64,000 nucleotides of DNA from Schlesneria sphaerica. Lineage in GTDB: Bacteria > Planctomycetota > Planctomycetia > Planctomycetales > Planctomycetaceae. The stretch lies in NCBI RefSeq assembly GCF_044336245.1, contig NZ_CP172346.1:1488001-1552000 (forward strand), in the 5' to 3' direction. Position 1 is the first letter of the stretch, and every line of letters begins with the position of its first letter. Made by a program: the position numbers and the translations under genes. Shown piece by piece: positions 1-9,800 of the stretch. Under the pieces are notes generated by a model. That model saw only the letters and a list, made by a program, of their open reading frames with translations. It was not told where the DNA came from and did no database searches.

Positions 1-111
1 AAGCAGCTTTCGTTTGAACAGGCCGAAGACCTGGGCGTTGCTCTGCTGGACTTCCGGTCGGTCGCTGACTTGAAAACGTGGCTGGAAGCACATGCCGTCG
101 ACCCATCATAA
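1..111 (+). CDS. DUF4351-type C-terminal fragment (5' truncated by window edge)
   Basis: The frame is open from base 1 to a TAA at 109-111 and gives 36 residues. The pattern LSFEQAEDLGVALLDF followed by a LxxWL element resembles the DUF4351 helix pair, which ends many Rpn-type (PD-(D/E)XK transposase/recombination nuclease) and related uncharacterised bacterial proteins. Only the tail is visible, so the N-terminal domain cannot be named. The gene reads in the same direction as mazG, which begins 133 bases downstream. The intervening bases hold no other gene that I can see. Confidence 0.6.
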   Translation, partial: KQLSFEQAEDLGVALLDFRSVADLKTWLEAHAVDPS

Positions 112-244
112 GGCAACTCGGTTCCTCCCGTGAATCACCCTGTCGATGGCGTTTCGCGGTGCGCGATCGAAGCGCTCCCAAACTCTGCGCTCGCTCTTTA
201 CTATGACGTGGATCGACTAACCTCTCTTTCCAGTTGAACAAAAC

Positions 245-1180
245 ATGCCCGACTCGACCGAGCCAGCTTCGCTCCCACCTTTGATCGCCGAAGGAGTGCC
301 ACCCGATCTGGAGAAACTGAGATCCCGCTTTAGTGAACTCTGCGAGATCATCGCAAAACTGCGATCACCCGAAGGCTGTCCCTGGGACCGCCAGCAAACC
401 CTGGAATCAATCAAGCCCTATACGCTGGAGGAAACCTACGAGCTGCTGGAAGCGATCGACTCCGGCGACGACGGAGCAATTGTGGAAGAGCTCGGGGACG
501 TTCTACTTCAGGTTCTCCTGGATAGCCAGATTGCAGCCGATCAAGGTCGGTTCGACCTCAACGATGTCGTCGATGTAATTGCTCGCAAACTCGTTCGACG
601 TCATCCGCATGTGTTCGGTGACGTGAAGGTCGGCACCGCGAATGACGTCGCGCTGCACTGGGACCGGATTAAACGATCAGAGAAGGCTCGGCAATCGATC
701 TTCGACGGCTTGCCTGCCGAACTGCCCGCGCTCGCCCGTGCAGCCCGACTTTCAAAGAAAGCCGCTCGCGTCGGCTATGACTTTCCGACCCGGAACATGT
801 TGTTCGATAAGCTCCAGGAAGAGATCACGGAACTGGCGTTTGAAATCTTCCCGGCTGGTAAGATTCCCCATGTTGAAGCGAACGTGGATGTTCCGGTCGA
901 GCCAGATCCGGAACCATTCACTGCGGAACAGCAACGCCGAATCGAATCCGAAATCGGTGACGTCCTGTTCGTCGTGGCCAATATCGCACGACGCTGGCAC
1001 ATCAACCCCGAGGAAGCGCTGCGAGCCAGCAACGCCAAGTTTCAGCGACGAGTCGAATACATCGAGCGGCGCCTCAAGGAAACGGGACGCGATATTCATT
1101 CAGCCAGCTTGACTGAGATGGAGGAGCTCTACCAGGAAGGCAAGCAAATTGAAAAGTCCGGGAATGGAGAGCCCCGCTAG
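245..1180 (+). CDS. mazG: Nucleoside triphosphate pyrophosphohydrolase MazG
   Basis: This 311-aa protein should hydrolyse (d)NTPs to the monophosphate and pyrophosphate, cleaning the nucleotide pool or lowering alarmone signals. Two MazG modules are visible. The N-terminal one has SPEGCPWDRQQT (about residues 41-52), the EExYE helix (62-66) and EELGD (81-85), followed by RRHPHVFGD (118-126). The C-terminal one has KLQEEITEL and a second EIGDVLF metal-binding helix near residue 236. The length fits the E. coli type plus a proline- and acid-rich insert at about 207-228 between the modules. The ATG at 245 has no convincing Shine-Dalgarno sequence. The gene is monocistronic and convergent with the apgM-like gene. 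Confidence 0.93.
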   Translation: MPDSTEPASLPPLIAEGVPPDLEKLRSRFSELCEIIAKLRSPEGCPWDRQQTLESIKPYTLEETYELLEAIDSGDDGAIVEELGDVLLQVLLDSQIAADQGRFDLNDVVDVIARKLVRRHPHVFGDVKVGTANDVALHWDRIKRSEKARQSIFDGLPAELPALARAARLSKKAARVGYDFPTRNMLFDKLQEEITELAFEIFPAGKIPHVEANVDVPVEPDPEPFTAEQQRRIESEIGDVLFVVANIARRWHINPEEALRASNAKFQRRVEYIERRLKETGRDIHSASLTEMEELYQEGKQIEKSGNGEPR

Positions 1181-1256
1181 CAACTCTTCATCGACAATGG
1201 CAGACGCTCGTTAACTTCGAGACATCAGGTCACATCGATTCTCTGCCGAAATTCTC

Positions 1257-1286
1257 AGTCTGCGAGCGGCAGGCCGTTCGCAGACT
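1257..1286. terminator. Hairpin between convergent genes, probable bidirectional terminator
   Basis: A 9-bp perfect stem (AGTCTGCGA pairing with TCGCAGACT) encloses a GC-rich 12-nt interior that can itself pair CGG/CCG. It lies between the stop of mazG (1180) and the stop of the minus-strand phosphoglycerate mutase (1347). There is no long T-run, so termination is inferred from position and fold. Confidence 0.5.
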
Positions 1287-1346
1287 AAGCTCAGCGGTTC
1301 GAGCATTTATTTCCACATGCTGAACACGATTTTCTGACCCGGACAA

Positions 1347-2573
1347 TTATGTGCAGCCATGGGCCGGACTGAATAACAGATTCATGAGTTCGCAGCCGCG
1401 ATCAAGACGGAGTGCAGACTTTGCCGCTGCGATTTCGTCATAGGTCGTAGCGGAATCCGCCGTAATCGACGTGCCACACAAAGCGAATGGGACGTAGCCG
1501 TGGCTGTGCGTCTTGGTTCGCAGAAATGTCGGATGGTCAGGACAGATCAGCAATCGGTATTCACCTTGTGAGCGCAGATACTCGTGAAGCGGCCCCACAA
1601 TATGCCGGTCGATCTGTTCCAGGGCCCGAACTTTTTCGTCCGCCTTCCCTTCATGCGACGCTTCATCTGAGGCCTCAACATGAACGACAATGAAATCAGT
1701 GACGTCGTCTTTGAGTGCCTGAATTGCAGCGCGTCCTTTAGCCGCGTAATCCGTGTCGAGATAGCCCGTGGCACCTTGAACTTCGATCACTTTCCAGCCG
1801 AGGAGCCGGCCAATGCCGCGTAGCAGGTCCACTGCTGTGATGACCGCCCCGCGTTGGCCGAATCGCTCCAGGAACGGCGTCAGATTCGGCCGTTGCCCCT
1901 GCCCCCAAAGCCAGATCTGCGTCGCGGTATGCGTTCCGGAAACAGCCCGTTGCTGGTTTTCAGGAGAGCCGGCGAGCAACCCTTCGCTCTTTTCCATCAA
2001 CTCACGCAGTAGTTCAGACCCCGGGCCTTGCGGCAAATAGGGTTCAATCCCCTGGCCCGTAATGTCGTGGGGAGGAGTGGTGAGTGTCTTGTTGCCGAAA
2101 GGAGCAACCGTGTCACGAGCACGATAGACCAGCAGGTTGCGATAGCTCACGCCCGCATAGAACTTCCAGTGCTCGTTCCCGCACTGATCACGTTGCAGCG
2201 TCTCAATCAGCTTTCGCGCGAGGTCCGTCGGGATTTGCTCTGCCGTAAAGCTGACCATCTCGCCGTTGGCCACCGTGACAAAGTTGCAGCGGATGCACCA
2301 GTCATTCACTCCCAACTCGATCCCTTGAGCTGCGGCTTCCAGTGGCGCACGTCCCGTATGAAACTCAAGCGGGTCGTAGCCAAACAGACTCATCGTTCCG
2401 ACATCGCTGCCGGAGGGCATCGAGGCTGGAACATGATCCGCGCGGCCGACGACACCCAGTCGCACGACTTCGTCCATATTCGGAACAGCGGCTGCCTGGA
2501 ATGGGGTCTTTCCCCCTAAGGAAGGTTGCGGTTCATCGGCTGCGCCGTCCGGAATCACCAAAGCAAATTTCAT
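1347..2573 (-). CDS. apgM: 2,3-bisphosphoglycerate-independent phosphoglycerate mutase (archaeal type, ApgM)
   Basis: This 408-aa enzyme interconverts 3- and 2-phosphoglycerate in glycolysis/gluconeogenesis. It belongs to the alkaline phosphatase superfamily. The N-terminus MKFALVIPDGAAD supplies the first metal-binding Asp. GSDVGTMSLFGYDP (about 55-68) carries the presumed nucleophilic Ser62. FIVVHVEASDEASHEG and LLICPDHPT further on carry metal-binding Asp/His residues. A longer reading frame extends 45 codons upstream, but it would overlap the pyrK-like gene and does not resemble the family. The ATG at 2573 gives the conserved start, 10 bases after the upstream stop. It therefore forms a two-gene unit with the PyrK-like flavoprotein, which is an unusual pairing. 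Confidence 0.9.
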   Translation of the reverse strand: MKFALVIPDGAADEPQPSLGGKTPFQAAAVPNMDEVVRLGVVGRADHVPASMPSGSDVGTMSLFGYDPLEFHTGRAPLEAAAQGIELGVNDWCIRCNFVTVANGEMVSFTAEQIPTDLARKLIETLQRDQCGNEHWKFYAGVSYRNLLVYRARDTVAPFGNKTLTTPPHDITGQGIEPYLPQGPGSELLRELMEKSEGLLAGSPENQQRAVSGTHTATQIWLWGQGQRPNLTPFLERFGQRGAVITAVDLLRGIGRLLGWKVIEVQGATGYLDTDYAAKGRAAIQALKDDVTDFIVVHVEASDEASHEGKADEKVRALEQIDRHIVGPLHEYLRSQGEYRLLICPDHPTFLRTKTHSHGYVPFALCGTSITADSATTYDEIAAAKSALRLDRGCELMNLLFSPAHGCT

Positions 2574-2583
2574 AGCGATACTT

Positions 2584-3468
2584 TCAAACGTCAAAGACGA
2601 CTTTATCAGCGGCGAAGACAGGTCCTTCGACACAGACCCGACGATAATCCCAGGTGCCGTCATCTTGCGTGATGCGAGTGACACAACTGAAGCAGGCACC
2701 GAATCCACAGGCCATGGGTGTTTCCAGTGAAAGCCAACCGGGGATCGAAGTCTCTTTCAGCAATTTTGCCACCGCGTGCATCATTGGTTCCGGACCACAA
2801 CTGTAAACGACTGTCGGCGTCGTAGCTGCGGTCAGAAGAGGTTTCACCAGATCGGTCACAAATCCGCGATGACCGGCCGAACCATCGTCCGTCGCAATCT
2901 GAACATCGATCCCTTCGTCCTGAAAATCCTTCACGCCAGCCAGGTACTCCACACTTCGTACACCATAGCACAGCGTAATTCTGGAAGGGACCTTGGTTAC
3001 TGCTCTGTGAGGACTGCCGTAAGCTCTTCGTTTCAAAGCTTCGCGGACGACAGCCAGAAACGGGGTTTGCCCAATCCCACCGGCGGCGATGATGAGGTGG
3101 TCTGCGGTGGGCACGGGAAAGCCATTCCCCAGCGGTCCCCACACTTCCACGCGTTCACCGACTTTCATCGACTCCAGCAGCGTTGTCATCTTTCCGACCA
3201 CGACATAGCCGAAATCGACTCCTTCGGGCTGACCGGAGGCATCTGAATACACGTCGTATAGAGCGAACGGACGGGCCAGCAACGGATCGCTGCGATCGGC
3301 CAACCGAATCATCAGAAACTGTCCCGGGACAATCTGACGTGCCAGGCTTGGGCATCCTAATCGCATTCGCCATGTGTTCCGCGCCATCCGTTCGTGCTCG
3401 ACAATCGTCGCAAACTTCTGAACGGCTGTCGGGACAAGGCCAGGAAGATCCAACGGATTCTCAGTCAT
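2584..3468 (-). CDS. pyrK: Dihydroorotate dehydrogenase electron-transfer subunit (PyrK-like FAD/[2Fe-2S] protein)
   Basis: This 294-aa iron-sulfur flavoprotein normally passes electrons from dihydroorotate dehydrogenase B (PyrD) to NAD. It has an N-terminal ferredoxin-reductase barrel with the FAD motif RPFALYD, an NAD-binding half with AAGGIGQTPF, and CGPEPMMHAV. At the C-terminus a PyrK-type cysteine set is present: METPMACGFGACFSC, then RRVCVEGPVF, giving four cysteines for one [2Fe-2S]. The length is slightly above the usual 250-270 residues. No pyrD is adjacent. The next gene is apgM, 10 bases downstream. A role with another dehydrogenase is possible, but the cysteine spacing favours PyrK. 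Confidence 0.85.
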   Translation of the reverse strand: MTENPLDLPGLVPTAVQKFATIVEHERMARNTWRMRLGCPSLARQIVPGQFLMIRLADRSDPLLARPFALYDVYSDASGQPEGVDFGYVVVGKMTTLLESMKVGERVEVWGPLGNGFPVPTADHLIIAAGGIGQTPFLAVVREALKRRAYGSPHRAVTKVPSRITLCYGVRSVEYLAGVKDFQDEGIDVQIATDDGSAGHRGFVTDLVKPLLTAATTPTVVYSCGPEPMMHAVAKLLKETSIPGWLSLETPMACGFGACFSCVTRITQDDGTWDYRRVCVEGPVFAADKVVFDV

Positions 3469-3543
3469 ATCTCTACCGGTTAGGCCTTACTGCGTACGAA
3501 TTCTCTGGTTGTGGGGCAACGTGGGTGACTCGACCAGCCAACT

Positions 3544-4473
3544 TCAGCGCCGCGGTCGTTTGTTCCTGGAACCGCCGCGGTTCGCGGTGGGAATCCTCGA
3601 GCTTGGCTTGCGGCGAGGCTTTCCAACCCCTTTGATCCGCTTCCGCTGAGGATTAACAACTTCCTGCTTGCGCCAGGAGGGACGGCGGGACGGATCGCTC
3701 GCGGCGTACTGCTTCAGTACCCGCACTTCTGAAGGTGAAAGCGGACGATAGGCCGCAGTTTCCAGTTCCCCCAGTTTCATTGGACCAAACGCGGTTCGCC
3801 GCAGCTTCAGCACCTTGTGCCCCACTCGCGCGAACAATCGACGAACTTCCCGGTTCTGACCTTCCGTCAGAACGACCTCCACCAGAGTGCTCTTGCCGTT
3901 CGTCTTGATCCGGCGAACGTCCCGCATCCGGAACTTTCCCTCCGTGAAGTGCAGTCCCTGACGCAGTTGCTTGAAAGTGTCGTCCGTTGGGATTCCCGCA
4001 ATGATACAGCGATAGACACGCTCGACCTGAAAGCGGGGATGAGCCAGAGCATGTGCCAGTTCGCCGTCGTTAGTGACGATCAGCAGACCTTCCGACGACT
4101 CGTCCAGCCGGCCGACCGAGAACAGGCGGCCCAGCCACGGGGGAAGGAGATCGATGACTCGAGGACGTCCCTGCGGATCGGCATTAGAGCAGACGACCCC
4201 CACGGGCTTGTTAACGAGGAAGTACTGTTTCTTCTGGAATTTGATCCGCTCGCCATCCACGCAGACCTTTTGAGCCTGGGGATCGACCTTCATTCCCAGT
4301 TCGGTGACGGTCATGCCGTCCACGGTCACGCGACCGTCGCGAATGTATTCTTCGCAATGACGTCGCGAGGCGATTCCCGCCGAAGCCAGCACTTTTTGCA
4401 GGCGTTCCAGCGTTGAATCGTCGTCGTCGAAATGGCTGTCTTCAGAATCAGAACGGGAGGGCGGAAGCGGCAT
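3544..4473 (-). CDS. rluB: Ribosomal large-subunit pseudouridine synthase, RluB/RsuA family
   Basis: This 309-aa protein should isomerise a specific uridine of 23S (or 16S) rRNA to pseudouridine. An S4 RNA-binding domain occupies about residues 22-70 (LQKVLASAGIASRRHCEEYI). The catalytic domain follows, with the RsuA-family motif FSVGRLDESSEGLLIVTNDG carrying the catalytic Asp, and later EGQNREVRRLF. A roughly 50-residue Arg/Lys/Ser-rich tail (PRRKPSSRIP, RNKRPRR) extends beyond the family core and is probably RNA-binding and disordered. An acidic stretch DDDDS precedes the S4 domain. The gene stands alone on the minus strand and is divergent from the M3 oligopeptidase across about 200 bases. 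RluB rather than RsuA is inferred. Confidence 0.88.
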   Translation of the reverse strand: MPLPPSRSDSEDSHFDDDDSTLERLQKVLASAGIASRRHCEEYIRDGRVTVDGMTVTELGMKVDPQAQKVCVDGERIKFQKKQYFLVNKPVGVVCSNADPQGRPRVIDLLPPWLGRLFSVGRLDESSEGLLIVTNDGELAHALAHPRFQVERVYRCIIAGIPTDDTFKQLRQGLHFTEGKFRMRDVRRIKTNGKSTLVEVVLTEGQNREVRRLFARVGHKVLKLRRTAFGPMKLGELETAAYRPLSPSEVRVLKQYAASDPSRRPSWRKQEVVNPQRKRIKGVGKPRRKPSSRIPTANRGGSRNKRPRR

Positions 4474-4676
4474 GAATCGGATTTCGCATCAGTAAAGTCG
4501 TGGCACTCTTACTTCTATAGCTTATCGTGATTGATCTCACCGAGGAAGGATGTTCCCGCGAACTTGCCGACGAACGACCGTAATCAACTGGGATTCTCGA
4601 AACCGGGCGCTGCATAAGTCGAGTTTTCCGTCTAAACTCCCCCGATTATTTTGCATACCAGAGAGGATCCAAGGAT

Positions 4677-6770
4677 ATGGCTGATCGCAATTTAGAAACT
4701 GAAAATCCCCTGCTGGCCCCCACGGGATTACCTGATTTTGCTGCCATTCGCCCAGAGCATATCGTTCCCGCCGTCAAGCAGATTGTAAGCCACGCCACCC
4801 AAAGACTGGCGGAAATCGAGCAGCACCTGGCCCCCACCTGGGAAGGCTCGCTCGGTCAGCTGGAGAAATTGGACCCTCCCTTCGAATACGGCTGGAAACC
4901 CGTCGGTCACCTGTTCGGCGTACTGAATTCTGACGAACTGAGAACCGCCTACGAGACAATCCTGCCCGAGGTTGTTCAGTTCGGGCTCCGAGCCAGTCAG
5001 AGCGAGCCCATCTACAAGTGTCTGAAAGAGTTACGATCCAGTGATGAATGGTCTCGTCTGAGTGAAGCCCAGCAGCGTATCATCACCGACCGAATCAAGG
5101 GGGCCGAGCTTTCCGGAATTGCGCTCGAAGGTCAGCAGCGCGAACGCTTCAACGCCATCGAGCAGGAACTGTCACAGTTATCGACGGACTTCTCGAATCA
5201 CGTTCTGGACGCAACGAAGGCCTATTCTCTCGACATCACAAATCCGGTCGACACCGAGGGCTGGCCGCAGACACTGCGAAATCTGGCAGCCAAAGCCTGG
5301 AACTCGGCCCATACCGAGTCCGAAAAGCCAGCCACGCCCGCGGAAGGTCCCTGGCGTATCACACTGGAACCGCCGCTGTTTTCTCCCTTTATGGAACACT
5401 GCCGGAACCGTGAACTGCGGGAACAACTCTATCGCGCCTTCGTCACACGTGCGTCGGCGGGAGAGCTCAACAATGATCCACTGATCACGCGAATTCTGTC
5501 GCTCCGAAAAGAAAAGGCGAAACTGTTGGGCTACCGGAACTACGCTGAGATCAGTCTCGCCAGAAAGATGGCACCCAGCGTCGATGCGATCCGTCAGATG
5601 TTTAAAGATTTGCGGACCGCTGCCTGGGACGCAGCCGTTCAGGACCTCGAAGATATCAAGAAACTCCGGGAAACCCGGGGAGAAACTTCGCCCCTGCAGG
5701 TGTGGGACGTCGCTTTCTGGGCGGAACGCCTTCGGGAAGAGCGTTACGCTTACACTGACGACGAACTCAGGCCTTACTTTCCCTTCGAAAAAGTGCTCGA
5801 TGGCCTGTTTCAATTGCTGGGTCGGTTGTTCGAAGTGTCGATCCATCGTCAGACAGACGTCAGCGTCTGGCATCCCGACGTCCGCTTTTACCGTGTTCAT
5901 AACGCTTCCGGAGACCACGTCGCCTCGTTCTACCTCGACGCGTTCTCACGCCCCGAAAACAAGCGCGGGGGGGCGTGGATGGATGATTGCCTGGGCCGCC
6001 GAAAGACGGGCGATCAGGTCCAGCTCCCGGTTGCACATCTTGTCTGCAATCAGACGCCGCCCCACGGCGACACCCCCAGCCTCATGTCCTTTCGTGAAGT
6101 GGAAACCCTGTTCCACGAAATGGGCCATGGCCTGCAGCACATGCTGACCAAGGTCGATTATGCTGACTGTGCAGGTATCAACGGCATTGAGTGGGATGCA
6201 GTGGAATTGCCCAGCCAGTTCATGGAGAACTGGTGCTACCACCGCCCGACACTCATGGGACTGACAGGTCATTATCAGACGGGCGCCCCCCTGCCGGATA
6301 CCCTGTTTGAAAAGGTGCGAGCGGCAAAAAACTACCGCGCGGGGTCCATGACGCTGCGACAGTTGTTGTTCGGCATGACGGATATTGAGCTACACACCGA
6401 ATTCGACCCGAACGGATCAGAATCGGTGCACGAACTTAATCGCCGGCTCAGTCAGCAGACCAGCGTTCTCCCCCTGTTGCCCGAGGATCGATCGTTGTGC
6501 TCGTTCCAGCATATCTTCAGTGGCGGATACGCCGCCGGTTACTACAGTTACAAGTGGGCTGAAATTCTGAGTGCCGATGCATTCAGCGCATTTGAAGAAG
6601 CGGGCCTCGACGACCCAGCCACGATCCTCGAAACAGGTCGACGGTTCCGCGACACGGTTCTGTCGCTCGGTGGAAGCCGTCATCCGATGGACGTCTTCCG
6701 GGCCTTCCGGGGTCGTGAACCCCAGGTTGCGGCTCTGCTGAGACATTCAGGCCTCGGCCCCAAGGCCTGA
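4677..6770 (+). CDS. prlC: Oligopeptidase A, M3 family zinc metallopeptidase
   Basis: This 697-aa cytoplasmic zinc peptidase degrades short peptides, including cleaved signal peptides. The M3 signature FHEMGHGLQH lies near residues 479-488, with HExxH supplying two zinc ligands and the catalytic Glu. A downstream Glu-containing helix (DAVELPSQFMENWCYH) fits the third ligand region. No signal peptide is present. The length matches OpdA (about 680 residues) and the N-terminal helical half is intact. The ATG at 4677 follows AGAGGATCCAAGGAT. The gene is monocistronic and ends at a strong hairpin terminator 36 bases downstream. Confidence 0.92.
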   Translation: MADRNLETENPLLAPTGLPDFAAIRPEHIVPAVKQIVSHATQRLAEIEQHLAPTWEGSLGQLEKLDPPFEYGWKPVGHLFGVLNSDELRTAYETILPEVVQFGLRASQSEPIYKCLKELRSSDEWSRLSEAQQRIITDRIKGAELSGIALEGQQRERFNAIEQELSQLSTDFSNHVLDATKAYSLDITNPVDTEGWPQTLRNLAAKAWNSAHTESEKPATPAEGPWRITLEPPLFSPFMEHCRNRELREQLYRAFVTRASAGELNNDPLITRILSLRKEKAKLLGYRNYAEISLARKMAPSVDAIRQMFKDLRTAAWDAAVQDLEDIKKLRETRGETSPLQVWDVAFWAERLREERYAYTDDELRPYFPFEKVLDGLFQLLGRLFEVSIHRQTDVSVWHPDVRFYRVHNASGDHVASFYLDAFSRPENKRGGAWMDDCLGRRKTGDQVQLPVAHLVCNQTPPHGDTPSLMSFREVETLFHEMGHGLQHMLTKVDYADCAGINGIEWDAVELPSQFMENWCYHRPTLMGLTGHYQTGAPLPDTLFEKVRAAKNYRAGSMTLRQLLFGMTDIELHTEFDPNGSESVHELNRRLSQQTSVLPLLPEDRSLCSFQHIFSGGYAAGYYSYKWAEILSADAFSAFEEAGLDDPATILETGRRFRDTVLSLGGSRHPMDVFRAFRGREPQVAALLRHSGLGPKA

Positions 6771-6805
6771 GCGAACGACCTGTCGCTGTAGCAATCAAGT
6801 TCAGT

Positions 6806-6860
6806 TTCGGGAGCCTTCCTCGCCGTGCACCCCACGGCCGGGTTGGCTCCCGAATTTTTT
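6806..6860 (+). terminator. Rho-independent terminator of the M3 oligopeptidase gene
   Basis: A 10-bp perfect stem, TTCGGGAGCC pairing with GGCTCCCGAA, encloses an interior that forms a smaller GC hairpin. It is followed directly by six T residues at 6855-6860. It starts 36 bases after the oligopeptidase stop and sits just before the convergent gene's stop at 6879. Confidence 0.85.
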
Positions 6861-6878
6861 AATCTGGGAAGAGCCTCG

Positions 6879-9800
6879 TTATTTCTTTTCAGATGCAGCG
6901 GGGGTCTCAACAGTAATCGCCATCACGATGGGCGACGACTCAACGTTATTCCCTTTGACCAGTTCGATCGTCTCGATCGGATCTGTCCGTCCAGGAACCA
7001 CCTTCAGGTAGCGAATCTGCTGATTCCTGAGCGGGAAAGCAAACTGAGATTGAGGGACATCGACGCGCCGAATGTAGTCTGCGAAATGCTCGCCATTCTT
7101 CAGCACATGCTCCTCGACTGCTCCGTCCCTATATTTGAGACGGACGATGAGGCTCGAGAGTCCCTTTTCACTCGCAGGCCATCCCCACCCACTGACTCCG
7201 CCCAGCAGATGGATCGCCGTCGCAGCCGAGTTACATGTCAGCGCGACTCGCTTGGGCATCCGCGGGGGCTTATCGCCGTTGGTCCCATACAACATGATCG
7301 CGTTGGCCACGCGGTCTCCCTGCGGGTCAACCAGGACGAACGGGACCCCCTCAAAAATACGCGGCGCCCAGTCCGGGAAAATCAGTTTCTGTTCATCATG
7401 CTGTCCGTCGTGGAACATCTCCTTCGTACTGACAACCGTCGCCACCTTATCAATCGGAATGGGGAGGTATTTTCCTCGCTGAGTCAGGAATTCCAGTAAG
7501 TTCTTGATTTCGTCCGGCTTGACTTGCTTCTCGAATCCTTCCGGCATGAGCGACTTGGTCGATGCGATCAGTTCCTCAATGTCAGCACGCTGCAGAGCGT
7601 GCTTCTTCCCTTCGGCATCGAAGATTTCGATCGCCGTCTTCGACTCGGAAGCGAGCAACCCGTTCATCACCCGGCCGTCATTGAGGACAACGGAGTACAC
7701 GCGATAATTCCCTTCCACACTTCGGCTGGGGTCGATGATATGCGTCAGGAGTTCTTTCTTCGGATGAACGGCCATTCCTGTGAGATCCGGTCCGATGCGG
7801 GTCCCTTCACCGCTGTGCGTATGACACTTGGAACATTGCTTCTTAAAGACGTCTCGTCCGGCTGCCACGTCACCCGTCTGGTCAGCGAGCGGCAGCAGTT
7901 CGTCCAGAACTTTCTGTCGATCAGGATTAGGGAGACCTCCCGTTCGCGATAACACCTTCTTCGCTCGATCTGCAAGTTCTTTGTTGGGATGAGCGCTCAT
8001 TCCCTGTTTTTGATCGAGTGAGAGATCGCTCATGGAAATTTTCCCCTGCTCCAGTGCATCGAGCAGGGCGTCGGTCCAGTCGACCCGCCCCAGCAGCAGA
8101 CGGATCACGGTGGGCCGGACCGAAGGGGTCAATGTTGCCTGCGATTCAATCAAGAGACCACCCGCTTCGGGTGCTTCGCTGGCGTTCACGGCTTCAATGA
8201 AAGCTTGCGCCAGTTCCGGCGGTGTCCGAGGTGTCACAAGAGCGATGACCTCTTTTGCGGCCTCACCATCCAGACGACGGAAACTGAGTAACTGGACCGC
8301 GGCATCGCGTCGCACATCGTCCGGTTGTTTCTCATCTTTTGCGATTGTCAAAAAGGATGCCGCGATTTCGGCACTATACGTTTCCAGCTTCTTGCTTCCT
8401 GCCCGTGTCGCGAACGTCGCCAGGGGGCCACGATCGGCGACGGGGAGCTTGTTCAAAAGTTCGACAAGAGCCCCTTCCGTCGATTCATCAAAGTCCGCCT
8501 GCTGACCTCGCGGCCATCCTTTCGCCAGTCCTTCGATCATCGCCGAAATGATTCCCGTAGCTCGATCCGACGCCACGGTCCCCTCGCTGGATTGCACCAG
8601 CAAAGGGAAGAGCGACGCGACCGACTTCTCGTTGCCCCCCCGAGCGTAGTGCTCAGCCACAATCCTGATGACGTCGATGTGGGGTCCAGGGGACTTTTCT
8701 CCGATGCTCTGGATGACCGACTTCAGAAACATCAAGTCATGCCGGGCAGCCGCAGCAATTAATGCTTCTCGCAACCAGCGATCATCCGAGTTCTCGGGTG
8801 CAACCATCGCGAGGCGTACTTCTTCAGTGGCTTCCGCGGATGCAGGAAGTTCGGCAAGTGTCAGAAATCCTGCCAGGCGAACTTTGGCGTTTCGGTCACG
8901 CAGTACGCCACTTCTCTGCAGAGTTGCGATGGTCGCGGAATCTCGCGGCAATACAAGCAGAGCATTCCGGCGAACACCGGCAGAGGGGTGATTCAGAGCA
9001 TGAACAACGGCGCTGTGCGCTTCTCGATTCTCACCCGTTAACCCGCCGAGTGCATGGAGTGTCCACAGGGCGTGGTTTATCTCCGTCGCCAGACCAATCT
9101 CATCGATCGATTGTTCCTTGATCATGGCAACGAGTTCCGGAATCGCTTCCGTATGTCGTTTTTCGATCAGCAGTCGTTGCGCGTGCCGACGCCACAGGAA
9201 ATTGGGCGAGTGCAGCGCGGCGACGAGTTCATTCGCGTGGGCCCGCGAAAGATCGACCGCTTTCGCCTGCATCATGCCTTCGTTCTCTTGCGATGACGCC
9301 GAGGACTTTGATTGAGTCGCTTCGTTTCCGGTGTACACCACCCGATAGATGCGCCCATGCTTTTTATCACGCAGACTGGATTCGTAAGCATTCCCCTTAC
9401 CCGTCTGGAAGCCGATCGGCGTCGGGTTGTGCTGGATGATGAAGTTGTACCAGTCGATCACCCACACGTTTCCGTCTGGACCAACCTCGGCCATAATGGG
9501 CCCTGACCATTCATCATTGCTGGCCAGCAGGTTCCAGGAATTTTTGGATCGGAATCCCGCACCTTCGTCCCGCAAGACGAAAGTCGCTACCAGATGCCCC
9601 GTCGCCTCAGTCACAAAGGCAGTCCGATTCCAGTACTCTTTCGGATAATTCCTTGCGGTATAGAGGGCGTGACCTGCAGCCGCAGTGAATCCCCCGTGGT
9701 GATCAACCTGACGAACCTTGTCAGCGTCCAGTGGTTCGAACTTGTTGCTATCGGCAATCCCTTCCAACACTGTCGACGACCAGCCTCGCACACCTTCATA

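Noticed and set aside
5178..5918. A 246-codon minus-strand open frame
   Set aside because: It is the antisense of the M3 oligopeptidase, which has the HExxH motif in its own frame.
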